A stretch of DNA of 64,000 bases from Streptomyces flaveolus (lineage in GTDB: Bacteria > Actinomycetota > Actinomycetes > Streptomycetales > Streptomycetaceae): NCBI RefSeq assembly GCF_000716535.1, contig NZ_JNWV01000010.1, positions 1 to 64,000 of the forward strand, in the 5' to 3' direction. Position numbers and translations under genes: made by a program. Below, one piece after another: positions 8,348 to 17,875 of this stretch (position 1 is the stretch's first letter; every line of letters starts with the position of its first letter). The notes below the pieces were generated by a model. That model was given only the letters and a program-made list of their open reading frames with translations. It did no database searches and was not told where the DNA came from.

Positions 8348-8479
8348 GTGTTCCGTGCCATCGCAGACGTACTGCGGCAGATCGGCGGCGCCGTCGCCAC
8401 GGTGGTCACGCTGCCGTTCCGGGCGCTCGCCCGGTTGTTCGGCGGAGCTTCGTCCTCCGCGCGGGGGAGCCGGGCCTGA
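8348..8479 (+). CDS. LPFR-motif small protein, 43 residues
   Basis: Too short for standard ORF lists, but well supported. A GTG start follows AAAGGAGA at 7 nt, and the 43-residue product (starting MFRAIADVLRQIGGAVATVV) contains TLPFRALARLFGGAS. I recognise this as a small-protein family conserved in Streptomyces and named for its LPFR motif; its role is unknown. The N-terminal half is an amphipathic or weakly hydrophobic helix and the C terminus is short and basic, which could favour membrane association. It stands alone between the divergent GlxA-type regulator and tex, about 100 bp before tex and on the same strand. Confidence 0.8.
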   Translation: MFRAIADVLRQIGGAVATVVTLPFRALARLFGGASSSARGSRA

Positions 8480-8581
8480 CGCCGGCCCGGCGCCCCGCCG
8501 GGGTGCCGCCCTGATCCCCGGTTGTCGGTGTCACCTGCCACAATTGCCGCGCAACCTCAGTGGAGAAGGCGGTACGGGATC

Positions 8582-10987
8582 GTGACGACACCCGGGTCCT
8601 ACGGAGCAGGGTCCATCGAAGGCAGGATCGCCGAGGAGCTCGGCGTACGGGAGCGGCAGGTGAAGGCCGCGGTGGAACTGCTCGACGGCGGTTCGACCGT
8701 GCCCTTCATCGCTCGCTACCGCAAGGAAGCGACCGAGATGCTCGACGACGCGCAGCTGCGCACCATCGAGGAGCGGCTGCGCTATCTGCGGGAGCTGGAG
8801 GAGCGGCGGACCGCGATCCTGGAGTCGGTGCGGGAGCAGGGCAAGCTCACCGAGGAACTGGAGGCGCGGATCCGCGGCGCCGAGACGAAGGCGCGTCTGG
8901 AGGACATCTACCTCCCCTACAAGCCCAAGCGGCGCACCAAGGCGCAGATCGCGCGCGAGGCGGGCCTGGAACCGCTCGCGGAGGGGCTGCTGGGCGACCC
9001 GACGGTCGAACCGCTGGCAGCCGCCGCCGCGTTCGTGGACGCCGACAAGGGCGTCGCCGACCCGCAGGCCGCGCTGGAGGGCGCGCGGGCGATCCTCACC
9101 GAGCGGTTCTCCGAGGACGCCGACCTCATCGGCGAGCTGCGCGAGCGCATGTGGGTGCGCGGGCGGCTGGCCGCGAAGGTGCGGGAGGGCAAGGAGGAGG
9201 CGGGCGCCAAGTTCGCCGACTACTTCGACTTCGCCGAGCCGTTCACCGAGCTGCCCTCGCACCGGATCCTCGCGATGCTGCGCGGGGAGAAGGAGGAGGT
9301 CCTGGACCTCGTCCTGGAGCCGGAGGAGGCCACGGAGGGCCCGTCGTCGTACGAGGCGATCATCGCGTCGAGGTTCGGGATCGCCGACCGGGGCCGACCG
9401 GGCGACAAGTGGCTGAAGGACACCGTCCGCTGGGCCTGGCGCACCCGCGTCCTGGTCCACCTCGGGATCGACCTGCGCCTGAGGCTGCGGACGGCCGCCG
9501 AGGACGAGGCGGTCAACGTGTTCGCGGCGAACCTGCGGGACCTGCTGCTGGCCGCCCCGGCCGGCACCCGCGCGACGCTCGGCCTGGACCCCGGCTTCCG
9601 CACGGGCGTGAAGGTCGCCGTGGTCGACGCGACCGGCAAGGTCGTCGCCACGGACGTGATCTACCCGCACGTCCCGGCCAACAAGTGGGACGAGGCGCTC
9701 GCCAAGCTGGCGCGGCTCGCGAAGGAGCACGCGGTCGAGCTGGTCGCGATCGGCAACGGCACGGCGTCCCGCGAGACCGACAAGCTCGCCGGCGAACTCA
9801 TCGCGAAGCACCCTGAGCTGAAGCTCACCAAGGTGATGGTGTCCGAGGCGGGCGCGTCGGTGTACTCCGCGTCGAGTTACGCCTCCCAGGAGCTGCCGGA
9901 CATGGACGTGTCGCTGCGCGGCGCGGTCTCCATCGCCCGGCGCCTGCAGGACCCGCTGGCCGAGCTGGTGAAGATCGACCCGAAGTCGATCGGCGTCGGC
10001 CAGTACCAGCACGACCTGTCCGAGGTGAAGCTGTCCCGCTCGCTGGACGCGGTCGTGGAGGACTGTGTGAACGGCGTCGGCGTGGACGTCAACACGGCCT
10101 CCGTGCCGTTGCTCGCGCGGGTGTCGGGCATCTCGGCCGGACTCGCGGAGAACATCGTCGCGCACCGCGACCAGAACGGTCCCTTCACGTCCCGTTCCGA
10201 GCTGAAGAAGGTGGCGCGGCTCGGCCCGAAGGCCTACGAGCAGTGCGCGGGCTTCCTGCGCATCCGCGGCGGCACCGATCCGCTGGACGCCTCCAGCGTC
10301 CACCCCGAGGCCTACCCGGTGGTGCGCCGCATGGTGAAGACGACGGGCCAGGAGGTGGCGTCCCTCATCGGCAACACGGGCGTGCTGCGCTCGCTGCGGC
10401 CGGCCGACTTCGTGGACGACACCTTCGGTCTGCCGACCGTCACCGACATCCTCAAGGAGCTGGAGAAGCCGGGCCGCGACCCGCGTCCCGCGTTCCGGAC
10501 GGCCACCTTCAAGGAGGGCGTCGAGAAGATCTCCGACCTGTCCGCCGGGATGGTCCTGGAGGGCGTGGTGACCAACGTGGCCGCCTTCGGCGCGTTCGTG
10601 GACGTCGGTGTCCACCAGGACGGCCTGGTGCACGTGTCGGCGATGTCGAAGTCGTTCGTCAAGGACCCGCGCGATGTCGTGAAGCCCGGCGACATCGTCA
10701 AGGTGAAGGTCCTGGACGTCGACATCCCGCGCAAGCGGATTGCGCTGACGCTGCGCCTGGACGACGAGGCCGCCCCGCAGGGCCAGGGCGGCGGCCGGCA
10801 GCAGCGCGGCGGTGCCCGTCCGCCGCAGCAGCGGCAGGGCGGCGGCCAACGGCAGGGCGGCGGTCAGCGGCAGGGCCGCGGCGGCGGTGACCGCGGCGGC
10901 CGGCAGGCCCCCGCACCGGCACCGGCCAACAGCGCGATGGCGGACGCGCTGCGCCGCGCGGGCCTGCTGGACCCCAAGAAGCGCTGA
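8582..10987 (+). CDS. tex: Tex-family S1 RNA-binding transcription accessory protein
   Basis: An 801-residue Tex (Spt6-like) protein that binds nucleic acid during transcription. Visible parts are the N-terminal helical Tex domain starting [15 protein letters not shown] and containing [17 protein letters not shown], the YqgF/RNase H-like fold from about residue 333 ([20 protein letters not shown]), the helix-hairpin-helix region around [19 protein letters not shown], and an S1 domain at about 656-725 ([20 protein letters not shown]). It ends with a Gly/Gln/Arg-rich tail of about 50 residues ([19 protein letters not shown]), an RNA-binding-like extension, then a conserved C-terminal helix. The start is the GTG at 8582, behind a GGAGAAGG that is rather far (12 nt). 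A strong hairpin follows the stop. Confidence 0.93.
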   Translation: MTTPGSYGAGSIEGRIAEELGVRERQVKAAVELLDGGSTVPFIARYRKEATEMLDDAQLRTIEERLRYLRELEERRTAILESVREQGKLTEELEARIRGAETKARLEDIYLPYKPKRRTKAQIAREAGLEPLAEGLLGDPTVEPLAAAAAFVDADKGVADPQAALEGARAILTERFSEDADLIGELRERMWVRGRLAAKVREGKEEAGAKFADYFDFAEPFTELPSHRILAMLRGEKEEVLDLVLEPEEATEGPSSYEAIIASRFGIADRGRPGDKWLKDTVRWAWRTRVLVHLGIDLRLRLRTAAEDEAVNVFAANLRDLLLAAPAGTRATLGLDPGFRTGVKVAVVDATGKVVATDVIYPHVPANKWDEALAKLARLAKEHAVELVAIGNGTASRETDKLAGELIAKHPELKLTKVMVSEAGASVYSASSYASQELPDMDVSLRGAVSIARRLQDPLAELVKIDPKSIGVGQYQHDLSEVKLSRSLDAVVEDCVNGVGVDVNTASVPLLARVSGISAGLAENIVAHRDQNGPFTSRSELKKVARLGPKAYEQCAGFLRIRGGTDPLDASSVHPEAYPVVRRMVKTTGQEVASLIGNTGVLRSLRPADFVDDTFGLPTVTDILKELEKPGRDPRPAFRTATFKEGVEKISDLSAGMVLEGVVTNVAAFGAFVDVGVHQDGLVHVSAMSKSFVKDPRDVVKPGDIVKVKVLDVDIPRKRIALTLRLDDEAAPQGQGGGRQQRGGARPPQQRQGGGQRQGGGQRQGRGGGDRGGRQAPAPAPANSAMADALRRAGLLDPKKR

Positions 10988-11017
10988 CCCTACGGGGCTT
11001 CGGCGGTCGGCTGGAGT

Positions 11018-11042
11018 GGCGCCCTCCTCCCCGGAGGGCGCC
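11018..11042 (+). terminator. Hairpin terminator after tex
   Basis: A perfect 10-bp stem, GGCGCCCTCC with GGAGGGCGCC around a TCCCC loop, 30 bp after the tex stop. There is no U-tract, as is usual in Streptomyces. Confidence 0.6.
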
Positions 11043-11147
11043 TCCGTCCGCCGCCGGACACCCCGGTGACGCACGACAACCGGTTCCGCAGACTGCCGAG
11101 GCGCTGTACTCCGGCCGGACCTTCGGCCGGCCCTTCCGCCGGACATC

Positions 11148-11336
11148 GTCGGCCCGTGCCGGCGGGCGGGCGCCCACGCGGACGAGACCATCGCGGCGCT
11201 CCCCCAGCACGCGGTCGGCCCGACACCCGGTGCGCCGGGTGAGACGACGCTGCACCGGGTGCTGACCCACGTGGTCGCCGAGACCCCGCGGCACGCCGGA
11301 CACTCGGACATCGCGTACTCGTCTCCGGGGCTGTGG
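11148..11336 (+). pseudogene. Fossil fragment of a DinB-superfamily (DUF664) gene
   Basis: In one plus-strand frame the region from about 11178 reads ADETIAALPQHAVGPTPGAP, then ETTLHRVLTHVVAETPRHAG, then HSDI. This is the C-terminal metal-binding part of DUF664/DinB-like proteins, where the family has TIEALPLDAVG...TLHRILVHVIAETHRHAGHADI. No start codon, no N-terminal half and no family-like continuation were found; the frame ends in unrelated sequence before the ABC-F gene. It is best read as a decayed gene in the 448-bp gap between tex and the ABC-F gene. Apart from the tex terminator nothing else is recognisable in this gap. Confidence 0.6.
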
Positions 11337-11435
11337 GAGGGCAGCGCCCCGGTGGCCTCGACGTGGCGGCCCCACGACCCAGAGCACCCCGCCCGGGGCC
11401 GGACAGGCGGCGAAGCGGTCCGCCGCACGCGCCGG

Positions 11436-13076
11436 CTAGCGCTCCGTCACCTTGCCGTCGGCGACCTCCAGGCGCCGGGTCACCCGGACCGCGTCCAGCA
11501 TGCGCCGGTCGTGGGTGACCAGCAGGAGGGTGCCCGTGAAGGCGTCGAGGGCCGACTCCAGCTGCTCGATGGCGGGCAGGTCGAGGTGGTTCGTCGGCTC
11601 GTCCAGGACGAGGAGGTTGACGCCCCGGCCCTGGAGCAGGGCGAGCGCGGCGCGGGTGCGCTCACCCGGGGAGAGGGTCGCGGCCGGGCGCAGCACATGG
11701 CCGGACTTGAGTCCGAACTTGGCCAGCAGGGTGCGGACCTCCGCCGGTTCGGTGTCGGGGACGGCGGCGCAGAAGGCGTCGAGCAGGGTCTCGGGGCCGT
11801 GGAACAGCCCCCGGGCCTGGTCGACCTCGCCGACCAGCACCCCGGAGCCGAGGGCCGCGTGCCCGGAGTCGAGCGGGACGCGGCCCAGCAGCGCGCCGAG
11901 CAGCGTGGACTTCCCGGACCCGTTGGCCCCCGTCACCGCGATCCGGTCCGCCCAGTCGATCTGCAGCGAGACCGGGCCGAAGGTGAAGTCGCCGCGCCGG
12001 ACCTCGGCGTCCCGCAGCGTCGCCACGACCGCGCCCGAGCGCGGCGCGGACGCGATCTCCATCCGCAGCTCCCACTCCTTGCGCGGCTCCTCCACCACGT
12101 CCAGGCGCTCGATCATGCGCTGGGTCTGCCGGGCCTTGGCGGCCTGCTTCTCGCTGGCCTCGCTGCGGAACTTGCGGCCGATCTTGTCGTTGTCGTTGCC
12201 GGCCTTGCGGCGGGCGTTCTTCACGCCCTTGTCCATCCAGGCGCGCTGCATCTGGGCACGGTCCTGCAGAGCCGCCCTCTTGTCGGCGTACTCCTCGTAC
12301 TCCTCGCGGGCGTGCCGGCGGGACACCTCGCGCTCCTCCAGGTAGGCGGCGTAACCACCGCCGTAGAGGTTGATCCGGCGCTGTGCGAGGTCGAGTTCGA
12401 GCACCTTGGTGACCGTGCGGGTGAGGAACTCACGGTCGTGGCTGACGACGACCGTGCCCGCGCGCAGTCCGGTGACGAACCGTTCCAGACGCTCCAGGCC
12501 GTCGAGGTCCAGGTCGTTGGTGGGCTCGTCCAGCAGGAAGACGTCGTAGCGGGACAGCAGCAGGGAGGCGAGGCCGGCGCGGGCCGCCTGGCCGCCGGAG
12601 AGGGCGGTCATCGGCTGGTCCAGGTCCACGGCCAGGCCGAGGGAGTCGGCGACCTCCTCCGCGCGCTCCTCCAGGTCGGCGCCGCCCAGGCCGAGCCAGC
12701 GCTCCAGGGCGGCGGCATAGGCGTCGTCGGCGCCGGGGGCGCCGTCGACCAGCGCCTGGGTGGCCTCGTCCATGGTCCGCTGGGCCTCGGCGACCCCGGT
12801 GCGCCGGGCCAGGAACTCCCGGACGGTCTCCCCCGGCCGGCGCTCCGGCTCCTGCGGCAGGTGGCCGACGGTCGCGGCCGGCGGGGACAGCCTGAGTTCG
12901 CCCTGCTCGGGCGGGGTGAGTCCGGCGAGCATCCGCAGCAGGGTCGACTTTCCCGCGCCGTTGGCGCCGACCAGCCCGATCACGTCGCCGGGCGCGACGA
13001 CCAGGTCGAGCCCGGCGAACAGGGAGCGGTCGCCGTGTCCGGCGGCGAGGTTCTTGGCAACGAGGGTGGCAGTCAT
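11436..13076 (-). CDS. ABC-F subfamily ATPase (translation factor / antibiotic-resistance type)
   Basis: A 546-residue soluble protein with two ABC domains and no membrane segment. Domain 1 has the Walker A GANGAGKSTLL near residue 38, the signature LSGGQAARAGLA and Walker B FLLDEPTNDLDLD. Domain 2 has GANGSGKSTLL, LSPGERTRAALALL and LVLDEPTNHLDLP. The charged linker between them (REEYEEYADKRAALQDRAQM onward) is the ABC-F interdomain arm. ABC-F proteins bind the ribosomal E site and rescue stalled or drug-bound ribosomes. It is a single gene whose stop is followed by the DinB fossil region. Whether it confers resistance cannot be told from sequence. Confidence 0.9.
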   Translation of the reverse strand: MTATLVAKNLAAGHGDRSLFAGLDLVVAPGDVIGLVGANGAGKSTLLRMLAGLTPPEQGELRLSPPAATVGHLPQEPERRPGETVREFLARRTGVAEAQRTMDEATQALVDGAPGADDAYAAALERWLGLGGADLEERAEEVADSLGLAVDLDQPMTALSGGQAARAGLASLLLSRYDVFLLDEPTNDLDLDGLERLERFVTGLRAGTVVVSHDREFLTRTVTKVLELDLAQRRINLYGGGYAAYLEEREVSRRHAREEYEEYADKRAALQDRAQMQRAWMDKGVKNARRKAGNDNDKIGRKFRSEASEKQAAKARQTQRMIERLDVVEEPRKEWELRMEIASAPRSGAVVATLRDAEVRRGDFTFGPVSLQIDWADRIAVTGANGSGKSTLLGALLGRVPLDSGHAALGSGVLVGEVDQARGLFHGPETLLDAFCAAVPDTEPAEVRTLLAKFGLKSGHVLRPAATLSPGERTRAALALLQGRGVNLLVLDEPTNHLDLPAIEQLESALDAFTGTLLLVTHDRRMLDAVRVTRRLEVADGKVTER

Positions 13077-13188
13077 CAGGACGCCGATCCTAGTGGCGGT
13101 ACGCGCGCGCCTCCGCCACGTTTTCCGCCGGTCACCGGCGGCGGCCCCGGGCTGACGGAGCCGGCCGCGCAGGGCCTATCGTCCTGAC

Positions 13189-14127
13189 GTGGACAGTGAG
13201 CCGAGTGACGAAGTGATCGTGGTCGGGAGCGGGATCGCCGGGCTGACGACGGCCGTGCTGCTGGCCGAGTCCGGTCGGCGGGTGCGGGTGTGGGCGCGGG
13301 AACCGGCCGAGCGGACGACCTCGGCGGTCGCCGGCGGTCTGTGGTGGCCGTACCGCATCGAGCCGGAGCCGCTGGCGGGCGCGTGGGCGCTGGAATCCCT
13401 CGGGGTCTACGAGGAGCTGGCGGACCGGCCGGAGGAGACGGGGGTGCGGCTGGTCGACGGCGTGCACCACGGGGCCCGGCTGGACGAGCTGGGCGCGTGG
13501 GCGGGCCGGGTGCCGGGGCTGCGGGCGGTGGCCGAGGGGCTGGCGGCGCGGCTGCCGGTGATCGACATGCCGGTGCATCTGGCCTGGCTGCGGCAGCGGC
13601 TGGAGAAGGCGGGGGGCGCGGTGGAGATCCGTGCGGTGACCGACCTGGCCGCCGTCCCCGCCCCCGTGGTGGTCAACTGCACGGGTCTCGGGGCCCGCTC
13701 CCTGGTGCCGGACCCGGCGGTGCGGCCGGTGCGCGGGCAGCTCGTCGTGGTGGAGAACCCGGGCGTCACCGACTGGTTCACCGCCGTCGACCACTCCTCG
13801 GCCGCCTCCACCTACTTCATTCCGCAGCCGGGCCGGCTGCTCCTGGGCGGCACGGCCGAGGAGGACGACTGGTCCCTGGAGCCGGACCCGGCCACGGCCG
13901 ACGCGATCGTCGCCCGCTGCGCGGCCGTCCGGCCGGAGATCGCCGGAGCGCGCGTCCTCACGCACCGGGTGGGACTACGGCCGGCCCGGGAGGCGGTACG
14001 GCTGGAGCGGCAGCTCCTCCCGGACGGCCGCGTCCTGGTGCACAACTACGGCCACGGCGGCGCGGGCATCACGGTGGCGTGGGGCTGCGCCCGAGAGGCG
14101 GCCGGGTCGGCGGTCCCGGCCGCCTGA
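13189..14127 (+). CDS. FAD-dependent D-amino-acid oxidase-like protein
   Basis: A 312-residue DAO-family flavoprotein. The N terminus has the FAD Rossmann motif VIVVGSGIAGLTTAVLLAESG, then AGGLWWPYRIEP. The C terminus has the family hallmarks GLRPAREAVRLE (the substrate-binding Arg) and HNYGHGGAGITVAWG. It would oxidise D-amino acids to 2-oxo acids with H2O2 release in the cytoplasm. I recall that a S. coelicolor homologue from this genomic region has been shown to be a D-amino-acid oxidase. The start is GTG, and a -10-like TATCGT (13177-13182) ends 6 nt before it, so it is probably leaderless. It is convergent with the S15 peptidase; no amino-acid racemase is nearby. Confidence 0.87.
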   Translation: MDSEPSDEVIVVGSGIAGLTTAVLLAESGRRVRVWAREPAERTTSAVAGGLWWPYRIEPEPLAGAWALESLGVYEELADRPEETGVRLVDGVHHGARLDELGAWAGRVPGLRAVAEGLAARLPVIDMPVHLAWLRQRLEKAGGAVEIRAVTDLAAVPAPVVVNCTGLGARSLVPDPAVRPVRGQLVVVENPGVTDWFTAVDHSSAASTYFIPQPGRLLLGGTAEEDDWSLEPDPATADAIVARCAAVRPEIAGARVLTHRVGLRPAREAVRLERQLLPDGRVLVHNYGHGGAGITVAWGCAREAAGSAVPAA

Positions 14128-14199
14128 CCTGTCGGTCCCCCGAGCCGGAGGCCACGACCAGCCACCCCCGAACCGGCCCGGCAGACCGACACGGGACCG

Positions 14200-16146
14200 T
14201 CAGCTCGCCGGAACGTGCCGGACGGTGCGCGGTGCCCCGACGCCCTCCAGAACCCTCGGCGCGGGCACCCCGGCGCCGCCCGACGTGGCCCGGACGAACG
14301 CCCCCGCACCGCCCACCAACGGCACGGTCGCCGTCGTACGGGACAGGTCCACGGTGAGCGTCGGCCGGCTGGACGGAGGGTCGATGAGGTCCTTGTCCGT
14401 ACCGGCGACGATCAGCGCCAGCCGGTGCCCGGCGGGGACGACGTGGTCGGTGGCCGCGAGGTCCAGGGTGACGGTGTACGCCCTGCCCGGCGTCAGCGGG
14501 ACGCCCGGGGCCGGCCAGGCGTGGTGGCCGAGGTCGGCCCAGCCCCGGCTGACCACGGTGTAATCGACGGCGGCCGTCTTCGCCGCGGTCTCCTTGAAGC
14601 AGGCGCTGTCCCCGGCCGTGCTCGCGCCCCAGCAGCTCCGCTCGGTGAGGGTGGTGATGCCCTCGGCGCGGTCGGCGTAGTCGCGGATGGTGTCCGGGCC
14701 GACGTCGACCAGCACGGCGGACAGATGGGCGGAGCCGGTCGTCGGGGTCGCGGTGACCGTCACCGTGGAGGAACCGGACAGGCGCAGGTCCCGGGTGAGC
14801 GGCGCGGTGAGGAAGCCGGCCTTCTCCGGTGTGGCCGTGGTGAGGTGGGCGGCCCAGTCGGTCTCGCTCAGCGCCGGGTCGTCCGTGAAGCTCTCGGTGC
14901 CGGTGCCCGGGCGCAGGCCGAGGGTGCCGACGCCGGCCTGGCTGCCGGCGGCCGGGTGCAGGACGGCGGCGCGGGTGGCGCGTGGCGGCCAGGCGGCGGA
15001 GGTGACCCACTGGTCGGGGTGGCGTTCGACGTCGGCCATCGGCTCGCGCTCGACGCCGTTGTCGTAGCCGAGGAGTTCGTGGTCGAACCAGCGGTGCAGG
15101 GTGTCGACCCACGCGCCGCGCCGGTAGTCGAACGGGTCGACGTGCCCCGTCTGGGAGAGCCAGATCTTGCGCTCCACGCCGTGCCGGGCGAGGGCGTCCC
15201 ACCACTGGCCGAAGTGCTTGGTGCGGACGTTGAGGTCCTGCATGCCGTGCACCAGGAACACGCTGGCGCGCACCTTCGCCGCGTCCTTGACGTAGTCCCG
15301 CTCGGTCCACAGCGGGGTCCAGTCGCCGCTGCGCGGGCTGCCGTCGGCGAGCTTCTGCTGTACGGCCGCGCAGTGGGCCTGCGCGTCGGCGCTCTCGACG
15401 TAGCCGGCCAGCTCGTCGGGGCCGCCGTCGTAGAGCGGGGCGCCCTGGGCGAAGTAGTAGTCGTACCAGGAGGAGATCGCGCTGATCGGGACGATCGTCT
15501 TCAGGCCCTTGACGCCGGTGGCGGCGACGCCGTTGGCGATGGTGCCGTCCCAGCTCTTGCCGATCATGCCGGTTCTGCCGTTGGTCCAGCCGGCCTCGAC
15601 CGGAGTGCCGCCCGTGCGGCTGGTGTAGGCCCGGGCGCGGCCGCCCAGCCAGTCGACCACGGCCTTCGCGGACAGGATGTCGGACCGGCCGCCGACGTCA
15701 ACGCAGCCGTCGGAGCGGTTGGTGCCGGCGAGGTCGACGCCGACGAAGGCGTAGCCGCGGGGCACGAAGTAGTTGTCATAGAACAGCGGCATCTGGACGA
15801 CGTGGCCCTCGGCGTCGTACGTCTTGCGCTGGCTCTCGTTGCCGCGCCCGCAGCAGGAGTAGTAGGGGCTGGCGTCCATGATGACCGGCACCTTGCGGCC
15901 CTGGCGGGCGGGTTCGGCGGGCCGGACGATGTCGGCGGCGACGCGGTCGGTCCGTCCGTCGCCGTCCTCGTCGAGGCCCGTGTCCACCCACACGGACTCA
16001 CGGACGGCGTCGGCGTAGGAGTAGACGGGTCTGCTCTCCCGGGGCGCGGCCTGGGCGGCGGCCGGGGTGAGGAAGGTCGCCGCCAGGGTGGCGACGGCAG
16101 CGGTGACGAGCGTTCTCCGGATCGTGGAGCGCGTGCGTTTCGGCAT
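14200..16146 (-). CDS. Secreted Xaa-Pro dipeptidyl-peptidase-like S15 serine hydrolase
   Basis: A 648-residue exported hydrolase. Residues 1-34 are a signal peptide (basic RTRSTIRRT, a hydrophobic core, cleavage near AAQAA). The alpha/beta-hydrolase domain follows with the nucleophile elbow IGKSWDGTIANG, the S15 GxSWxG motif, an Asp region near VHGMQDLNV, and the catalytic His in SQTGHVDPFDYR. The C-terminal roughly 200 residues form the jelly-roll domain of the X-Pro/CocE family. It likely releases X-Pro dipeptides from peptides outside the cell. It is divergent from a secreted M1 peptidase, so the two may jointly handle extracellular protein breakdown. ATG start; gene length is normal for the family. 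Confidence 0.88.
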   Translation of the reverse strand: MPKRTRSTIRRTLVTAAVATLAATFLTPAAAQAAPRESRPVYSYADAVRESVWVDTGLDEDGDGRTDRVAADIVRPAEPARQGRKVPVIMDASPYYSCCGRGNESQRKTYDAEGHVVQMPLFYDNYFVPRGYAFVGVDLAGTNRSDGCVDVGGRSDILSAKAVVDWLGGRARAYTSRTGGTPVEAGWTNGRTGMIGKSWDGTIANGVAATGVKGLKTIVPISAISSWYDYYFAQGAPLYDGGPDELAGYVESADAQAHCAAVQQKLADGSPRSGDWTPLWTERDYVKDAAKVRASVFLVHGMQDLNVRTKHFGQWWDALARHGVERKIWLSQTGHVDPFDYRRGAWVDTLHRWFDHELLGYDNGVEREPMADVERHPDQWVTSAAWPPRATRAAVLHPAAGSQAGVGTLGLRPGTGTESFTDDPALSETDWAAHLTTATPEKAGFLTAPLTRDLRLSGSSTVTVTATPTTGSAHLSAVLVDVGPDTIRDYADRAEGITTLTERSCWGASTAGDSACFKETAAKTAAVDYTVVSRGWADLGHHAWPAPGVPLTPGRAYTVTLDLAATDHVVPAGHRLALIVAGTDKDLIDPPSSRPTLTVDLSRTTATVPLVGGAGAFVRATSGGAGVPAPRVLEGVGAPRTVRHVPAS

Positions 16147-16321
16147 GGGCGGACGGTACTCCGGTCAACGCCCGTACAGAAGAAGGCTTTCCGGTGCGCG
16201 TGACGGCTGAATGGCGATCGTGTGACAGGAGGGGTCATGGACAGGGCAGTGGCCACGGGGACTGAATAGGATCCGAACTGATCTCCGAACGGACGCACCG
16301 TCCCTACGACTTGGAGCTGAC

Positions 16322-17836
16322 GTGCACCGCAGAATCATCGCACCGGGCGCGCTCGCGGCGGCCTCCCTCCTGCTGGCGATCCCGGCATCGGCCGCGAGTT
16401 ACTCCCCCGGCGCACCGGGCATCGGCGACCCCTACTACCCGTACTACGGCAACGGCGGTTACGACGTCTCGCACTACGACCTGAGGCTGCAGTACCAGCC
16501 GAAGACGGACGAGTTGCAGGGCACGGCGACGATCCTCGCGAAGACCACCCAGGACCTGTCCAGTTTCGACCTGGACTTCCTGCTGGACGTGAGCGAGGTG
16601 CGCGTCAACGGCGCCAAGGCGTCCTTCTCGACGTCCGGCCAGCACGAACTGGTCGTCACCCCGAAGACCCCGCTGGCCAAGGGCACCGCGATCACGGTCG
16701 TGGTCCGCTACAGCGGGGTGCCGTCGACGAAGAGCGCCTACGGCTTCTCCACCTGGCACCGCACGCCGGACGGCGCGGTGGCCGCCGACGAGCCCGAGGC
16801 CGCCTGGTGGTGGTTCCCGAGCAACGACCACCCGAGCGACAAGGCCACCTACGACGTGTCGGTGGCCGTGCCGGACGGCACCCAGGCCATCTCCAACGGC
16901 ACGCTCCAGTCGACCAGTTCGAAGCTGGGCTGGACCCGCTACAACTGGCGGCAGAACAAGCCGCAGGCGACCTATCTGGCCACGCTCGCCCTCGGCAGGT
17001 TCGACATCACCACCGGCACCTCCGACGGCGGGGTGCCCGTCATCAACGCCTACAGCAAGGACCTCGGTGACAACGACGGGGCCGCGCGCGCGAGCGTGGA
17101 GCGCACCGGTGAGATCGTGGACTGGCTGAGCGGCTACTTCGGGCCGTATCCGTTCAGTTCGGCGGGCGGCTACGTGCCGAACACCACCACCGGCTACGCG
17201 CTGGAGACGCAGACCCGCGTCTACTACAGCCCGCGCCAGTTCGCGAACGGCTCCAACACCTCGGTGGTGGTGCACGAGCTGGCCCACCAGTGGTACGGCG
17301 ACGACGTGTCGCTCGAGGGCTGGAAGGACATCTGGATCAACGAGGGCTTCGCCCGGTACGCGCAGTGGCTGTGGTCCGAGCACGAGGGCGAGGGCACCGC
17401 GCAGGAACTCGCCGACTACGTGTACGCCTCGCACCCGGCCGACGACGCCTTCTGGACGGTGAAGCCCGGCGACCCGGGTCCGGACGAGCAGTTCGGTGCC
17501 GCCGTCTACGACCGGGGCGCCCTCGCCATCCAGGCGCTGCGCAACGAGATCGGTGACGACGCGTTCTTCGCGATCCTGAAGGGCTGGCCGAAGGAGCACG
17601 CCTACGGCAACGCCTCGGTGGCCGACTTCCAGAAGTACGCCGAGCGGGTGTCCGGCAAGCCGCTGGCCGCGCTGTTCGACACCTGGCTGTTCCAGCCGGT
17701 GAAGCCGGCCGCGCCGGCGGTCCGGGGCCTGGCGAAGACGGGTACGGCGGTGGAGCGGCCGCAGTCGGGTACGGCGGTGACGCAGCCGAAGTCATGGAAG
17801 AAGATCGAGGCGACGAACGCCGTGCACGGGCACTGA
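16322..17836 (+). CDS. Secreted M1-family metallopeptidase
   Basis: A 504-residue zinc peptidase with a short signal peptide (MHRRIIAPGALAAASLLLAI, cleavage near ASAAS). The zinc site is VVVHELAHQWYGD (HExxH) with the third ligand Glu in WINEGFARY 18 residues later, the gluzincin spacing. The canonical aminopeptidase exopeptidase motif GAMEN is replaced by GYALETQ, as in the short Streptomyces M1 group, so classical aminopeptidase specificity is doubtful. It lacks the helical C-terminal domain of PepN (about 850 residues) and ends in a Lys/Pro/Thr-rich tail with a repeated GTAV segment. The GTG start follows GGAG at 5 nt; a -10-like TAGGAT lies at 16267-16272. Confidence 0.88.
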   Translation: MHRRIIAPGALAAASLLLAIPASAASYSPGAPGIGDPYYPYYGNGGYDVSHYDLRLQYQPKTDELQGTATILAKTTQDLSSFDLDFLLDVSEVRVNGAKASFSTSGQHELVVTPKTPLAKGTAITVVVRYSGVPSTKSAYGFSTWHRTPDGAVAADEPEAAWWWFPSNDHPSDKATYDVSVAVPDGTQAISNGTLQSTSSKLGWTRYNWRQNKPQATYLATLALGRFDITTGTSDGGVPVINAYSKDLGDNDGAARASVERTGEIVDWLSGYFGPYPFSSAGGYVPNTTTGYALETQTRVYYSPRQFANGSNTSVVVHELAHQWYGDDVSLEGWKDIWINEGFARYAQWLWSEHEGEGTAQELADYVYASHPADDAFWTVKPGDPGPDEQFGAAVYDRGALAIQALRNEIGDDAFFAILKGWPKEHAYGNASVADFQKYAERVSGKPLAALFDTWLFQPVKPAAPAVRGLAKTGTAVERPQSGTAVTQPKSWKKIEATNAVHGH

Positions 17837-17855
17837 GCCGGGCCGGGGGCCCGGC
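17837..17855. terminator. Hairpin between convergent M1 peptidase and PfkB kinase genes
   Basis: GCCGGGCC, GGG, GGCCCGGC: an 8-bp perfect GC stem immediately after the peptidase stop, in a 39-bp convergent gap. It probably serves both genes. Confidence 0.5.
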
Positions 17856-17875
17856 ACCCCGGTGTCCCCGGCGCC

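Noticed and set aside
8531..11428. 965-codon minus-strand frame opposite tex
   Set aside because: Antisense to a gene with clear Tex domains; its Arg/His/Gln/Leu-rich translation is typical of a GC shadow frame.
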